A stretch of DNA of 17,473 nt from Legionella genomosp. 1 (GTDB taxonomy: Bacteria; Pseudomonadota; Gammaproteobacteria; Legionellales; Legionellaceae), in assembly GCA_945865355.1 (NCBI GenBank), contig CAMBDN010000022.1, positions 1 to 17,473 on the forward strand, given 5' to 3'. This document shows positions 14,458 to 17,473 of this stretch, piece by piece. How positions within the stretch are numbered: the first letter of the stretch is position 1; the number at the start of each line of letters is the position of its first letter. A program made the position numbers and the translations under genes. The notes under the pieces were generated by a model. That model had not been told where the DNA came from, ran no database searches, and saw nothing but the letters and a program-made list of their open reading frames with translations.

Positions 14458-15374
14458 AAATAATTCCAGCTTAAAATTAACTGATGCAAGATCCTTAACT
14501 CATGCGTTTCTTTAAACAACGAACGCTCTTGCTGGGTTATGACTATCACCTTCTTATTGATGCACACCGCAGATAGTTGGGCCAGATATTTATGTAAGAC
14601 CTTAACGTACTCCATCCGCAATTGCTTTTGAAACGACAAAAGATAGGACATGGTCAATATCAGCTCATACACCAACAGCGTTATTCTTAATATACTGTAA
14701 TATTTAACCTGTCTAGGTAACATCTTTGAATATCGCTCCATGACAATAATCCCAGAGAAAATAGTAATTTCATTCGCTTCGCCACGACAAATTTTGGCAC
14801 AGAGCGATTCTAAATTGACAACCACTTCGCAGAATGCTCGATGCCAAATCGCCAAGTAATACTTTTTTGGAAAAACATATAAGCCTGCAAAAATCACCGC
14901 CGAGGCCGCCACTGTTTGTAAAGCATGATTCAGAGCAACATAAAAATTACTATCTGCAAACTCTCCATAGATTAAAGAATAGGAAGCCAAACTTAAAATT
15001 AATGGAACAATTGCCAGCATACTTCTTAATCTAAAATGTACAATAAAATAAAGAGAAAGTGCGTAAAAAAAAGCAAAAAAAACAAAAAATAACTTGTATA
15101 TAGAAAGGACACCAAATAAAAAAATTGAAATTATCGTGCCCACAAGCGTACAAAATAAAAAAAGGTATTTTTCCTCTAAGGTGCGGCCAATAAGTTCAGC
15201 GGCAAAACAAGTTATGGGCGCATAAAAAAAATAAAAATAAGGATTTTGTATTGAAGAGAAAAAATAAAACACCATCATTAGCTCTAATACAAACATGGCC
15301 TTAAGACCATTCGTCCTATGTTCACCGTACCTATCATAGGCTGCAATTTTATTTTTTAGTTGCGATATATACAT
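14442..15374 (-). CDS. FUSC-family inner-membrane transporter, N-terminal half-like
   Basis: The 310-residue protein has about six hydrophobic spans in the first 170 residues (for example TLVGTIISIFLFGVLSIY and HALQTVAASAVIFAGLYVF), then a soluble helical region to the end. This is the layout of one FUSC/ArsB-type half transporter. Its conserved motifs are weaker than in the following gene, so the FUSC assignment leans on topology and position between an adaptor and a FUSC gene. I chose ATG 15374; a GTG two codons earlier (15380) is equally open, and neither has a clear ribosome binding site. The gene overlaps the adaptor's 3' end by 26 bases and the next gene by 16 bases. Its coding strand has runs of eight T's (15065-15082) within one membrane helix, and the whole gene is strikingly AT-rich. 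Confidence 0.75.
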   Translation of the reverse strand: MYISQLKNKIAAYDRYGEHRTNGLKAMFVLELMMVFYFFSSIQNPYFYFFYAPITCFAAELIGRTLEEKYLFLFCTLVGTIISIFLFGVLSIYKLFFVFFAFFYALSLYFIVHFRLRSMLAIVPLILSLASYSLIYGEFADSNFYVALNHALQTVAASAVIFAGLYVFPKKYYLAIWHRAFCEVVVNLESLCAKICRGEANEITIFSGIIVMERYSKMLPRQVKYYSILRITLLVYELILTMSYLLSFQKQLRMEYVKVLHKYLAQLSAVCINKKVIVITQQERSLFKETHELRILHQLILSWNYLCQHQ

Positions 15375-16410
15375 ATGCACTTGCGCCGGGGTTTAGCGGG
15401 TAGTTAGGATCCTGATCTAATATTTGAATTTGTATTGGAAAACGTTGCGGCAATAATAACCATTCATTTTCATTTGAAACCAACTGAATTTGGCTTTTAG
15501 GTGCCGTTTTTTGCCGCTCAGCAGCCCACAGGGAATTAACCACTCGACCATGAAATATTTTGTCAAAATAATACATACGTAAAATAATATAGACCTTATC
15601 GCCTACGCGAACATTGCGCAAATCAGTCTCATTAAAATTAGCTTGGACGTAGTAATTTGAGGTATCAATAAACGAAAATACCGGCTCATGAATTTTAATC
15701 GGTGTGTTAGGCGACACGTACATATTATCAATGACGCCATCACCTGGCGCTCTTACTACCGTTAGCTCCAAATTAATCCTAGCATTTTCTTTCTTGGCCT
15801 TAAGACTCGCTACGGTATGTTTTTGTTGTTCAATTTTAGCCATAAAAACTTCAATTTCTTGTAGCAATGATGCCCGCCTATTGCTTAAAGTCGAGACATC
15901 ATAAGATAGTTTTTTAATTTCAAGAATGGAAACGGCTTCAGCTACACTTTTATGCTGTTTCAATCCAAGCTCGTACTTAACCTTACCTAACTCAGCATCA
16001 ATTGACTTGATCAAAGCCCTCGATTTATCAATTTGCTTTTGGTAAACAATGATCTTCTTTAATCCCTCTAGATGATCAGCAACAGCTTGTTGATAGGCCA
16101 GTTCATAGGGCACCTGGTACACCGTAAAAATAGGTTCATTTTTTTTTACATGTTGGCCATTATTAACGTGAATATCAGTAATAAAACCTGAGACATCAGC
16201 AGCGATTGGAGTAACATTGGTTACCACAAAAGCATTGTCGGTAAATGGAAGCAAATAGGAAAATAAATGAAAAATACCAATTACCAGCGCGAGCCCTATG
16301 ACAACAACTGGGAAATTAATGTTATTTTTACAAAACTTAACAAGTTTTGGCCTCGAATCACTATAAAATTGCCGTAACTTTGTACCAACTGATTTATATG
16401 AAAAACTCAT
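15349..16410 (-). CDS. HlyD/EmrA-type periplasmic adaptor (membrane fusion protein)
   Basis: The 353-residue protein should bridge the inner-membrane transporter and the outer-membrane channel. It has a cytoplasmic basic start, one transmembrane helix (about 33-55, FPVVVIGLALVIGIFHLFSY), then TDNAFVVTNVTPIAADVSG, the first half of a biotinyl-lipoyl-like domain and a hallmark of EmrA, AaeA and MdtN. A long alpha-helical hairpin (about 95-205) follows, then LTVVRAPGDGVID closing the lipoyl domain. Beta-barrel sequence comes next (YYVQANFNETDLRNVRVGDK). Length is normal for the family. Its ATG overlaps the patatin gene stop by four bases (ATGA), so the lipase and exporter genes are translationally linked. 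AaeA or MdtN are the closest named analogues, but no symbol is justified. Confidence 0.93.
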   Translation of the reverse strand: MSFSYKSVGTKLRQFYSDSRPKLVKFCKNNINFPVVVIGLALVIGIFHLFSYLLPFTDNAFVVTNVTPIAADVSGFITDIHVNNGQHVKKNEPIFTVYQVPYELAYQQAVADHLEGLKKIIVYQKQIDKSRALIKSIDAELGKVKYELGLKQHKSVAEAVSILEIKKLSYDVSTLSNRRASLLQEIEVFMAKIEQQKHTVASLKAKKENARINLELTVVRAPGDGVIDNMYVSPNTPIKIHEPVFSFIDTSNYYVQANFNETDLRNVRVGDKVYIILRMYYFDKIFHGRVVNSLWAAERQKTAPKSQIQLVSNENEWLLLPQRFPIQIQILDQDPNYPLNPGASAYVYIATKK

Positions 16411-17473
16411 GCTATCTTTCGTTTCCTAATCAAACCCGTTTGATTATTAGGTGATTCAAACAATCTACTTTTTCCATCTTCAGGAAGAAAACCCCATAAT
16501 GCTTCATGCTCTAATACAGCTTGTGAGTCTCGGTAACCTGCTTGCTCTCGGTTAGTTATAACAAGTTTCCCAAAGCTATAATCTTTCGATGCTGCTTTGA
16601 CAATACGATCACCGTAAATAATATGCACCAACGTACAATGATGAGGTACCCCAATATCTAATAAATTAGCATATTTCTTTTGCTGTTCTTTGGTTAATAC
16701 CTCTCGCAACGCCATCATAGAATGTCGCATCTCTTGTCGTTGCAGATAATTGAGAATCGTGCGTTGCGCGTGAGTACTGTATTCAATATCCTTCATCCGC
16801 TCTTCAATTTCATTCATTGTTGTCGGTATAAAAGGTTTTCCTCCGAAGCAATCAATGAGGAAACATAGTGTATTATCCGGTGGAACAGCCTCCAAAATAA
16901 CTTCCAAAGGCGAATTTGAATGCACGCCACCATCCCAATAATAATCACCATCAACATGAACGGCAGGAAAACCAGGCGGTAAAGCGGCACTTGCCATTAC
17001 ATGTTCAACCTCAATCCGATAATTTATGTTATTAAAATAAATCAAATGACCCGTACCGACTTGCACCGACCCAAGACTTAAACGAATTAGGCAGGAATTA
17101 AGCAGGTCAAAATCAATGAGCTCTAGTAAAGTCTTTTTAAGTGGTGCCGTATCGTAAAAGCTCAGTGTGTTTGGCTCGCCCCAAAAAGAGAGTCCGCCCG
17201 AACACCAACGCGGATAGAAAAAATCAGGTTGTCCGCACGCCAAGGCAAGTGACGCACCAATTTTATGATACATATCTGAGGTAATCGGTGAGTCAGCCAG
17301 CACATCAAAAATTGTACTGGGCGCAATTCGCTCCCAAAATTCATGCAGCCGCTCAACGCGTTTCTCTGGTGGATTACCTACAATGATCGCCGCTTGAATA
17401 GCGCCAATCGATGTTGCTGCTATCCAATCAGGCTCATGGCCCGCCTCTAACAAACCTTTAACAACGCCCATTT
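16407..17473 (-). CDS. Patatin-like phospholipase with DUF3734-like tail, 5' end missing
   Basis: This is a serine lipid acyl hydrolase, at least 354 residues, running off the right edge. The visible beginning MGVVKGLLEAGHEPDWIAAT aligns with the segment after the oxyanion-hole loop of patatins, so this Met is almost certainly internal and the true start lies beyond the window. The nucleophile Ser21 (visible numbering) is in ATSIGA, where the usual motif is GxSxG, so the first Gly is Ala. The catalytic Asp180 is in WDGGVHSNSPL, and ASAALPPGFPAV (160-171) is also typical. The C-terminal part (about 230-330; HCTLVHIIYGD, KDYSFGKLVI, AGYRDSQAVLEHE) resembles the DUF3734 domain of bacterial patatins. 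It is the upstream gene of an exporter operon with ATGA overlap. It might process a lipid or polyester that the exporter handles. Confidence 0.88.
   Translation of the reverse strand, partial: MGVVKGLLEAGHEPDWIAATSIGAIQAAIIVGNPPEKRVERLHEFWERIAPSTIFDVLADSPITSDMYHKIGASLALACGQPDFFYPRWCSGGLSFWGEPNTLSFYDTAPLKKTLLELIDFDLLNSCLIRLSLGSVQVGTGHLIYFNNINYRIEVEHVMASAALPPGFPAVHVDGDYYWDGGVHSNSPLEVILEAVPPDNTLCFLIDCFGGKPFIPTTMNEIEERMKDIEYSTHAQRTILNYLQRQEMRHSMMALREVLTKEQQKKYANLLDIGVPHHCTLVHIIYGDRIVKAASKDYSFGKLVITNREQAGYRDSQAVLEHEALWGFLPEDGKSRLFESPNNQTGLIRKRKIA

Overview
The window is chromosomal DNA from a gammaproteobacterium. The gene order and the protein character fit Legionellales (Legionella, Coxiella and relatives) best. 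This rests on the algC-dut-coaBC run beside a divergent radC, moderate to low GC, an effector-like protein, and a patatin/efflux cluster. The genus cannot be fixed from the sequence alone. I see no tRNA, rRNA, CRISPR array, insertion sequence or prophage gene.

Region 1 (1-3956) is core metabolism. On the minus strand, coaBC (coenzyme A synthesis), dut (dUTPase) and an algC-type phosphohexomutase lie almost end to end. The start of another minus-strand gene is cut by the left edge. radC diverges from coaBC on the plus strand.

Region 2 (3996-4979) is one minus-strand gene of unknown function. It has a His...Asn-Thr-Cys-Arg-His layout reminiscent of permuted papain-like (NlpC/P60, LRAT) enzymes. 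Its promoter region faces that of region 3, and a perfect 7+7 dyad lies between them.

Region 3 (5150-9809) is a compact plus-strand operon of four genes: a glutamine-synthetase-like ligase, an aldehyde dehydrogenase, an iron-type alcohol dehydrogenase and a class I glutamine-amidotransferase-like hydrolase. Together they read as a complete gamma-glutamylation route. An amine carrying an alcohol group would be capped with glutamate, oxidised from alcohol to aldehyde to acid, then released as glutamate plus an amino acid. The set matches the ethanolamine route proposed for Streptomyces GlnA4 better than the E. coli Puu putrescine route, because an alcohol dehydrogenase replaces the amine oxidase.

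Region 4 (9810-11952) holds three plus-strand genes of poorly known function. These are a 53-residue Cys/Gly-rich lipoprotein with its own promoter and a strong hairpin terminator, a coiled-coil protein, and a DUF2157-like polytopic membrane protein behind a consensus promoter and two tiny overlapping reading frames.

Region 5 (12105-17473) is a minus-strand operon in which every junction overlaps. It encodes a patatin-like lipase (cut by the right edge), an HlyD/EmrA-type adaptor, two consecutive FUSC-type membrane proteins that look like one MdtO/AaeB transporter split in two, and an OprM/NodT-type outer-membrane lipoprotein channel. This gives a tripartite exporter with a lipase at its head. 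The operon is visibly more AT-rich than the left part of the window.
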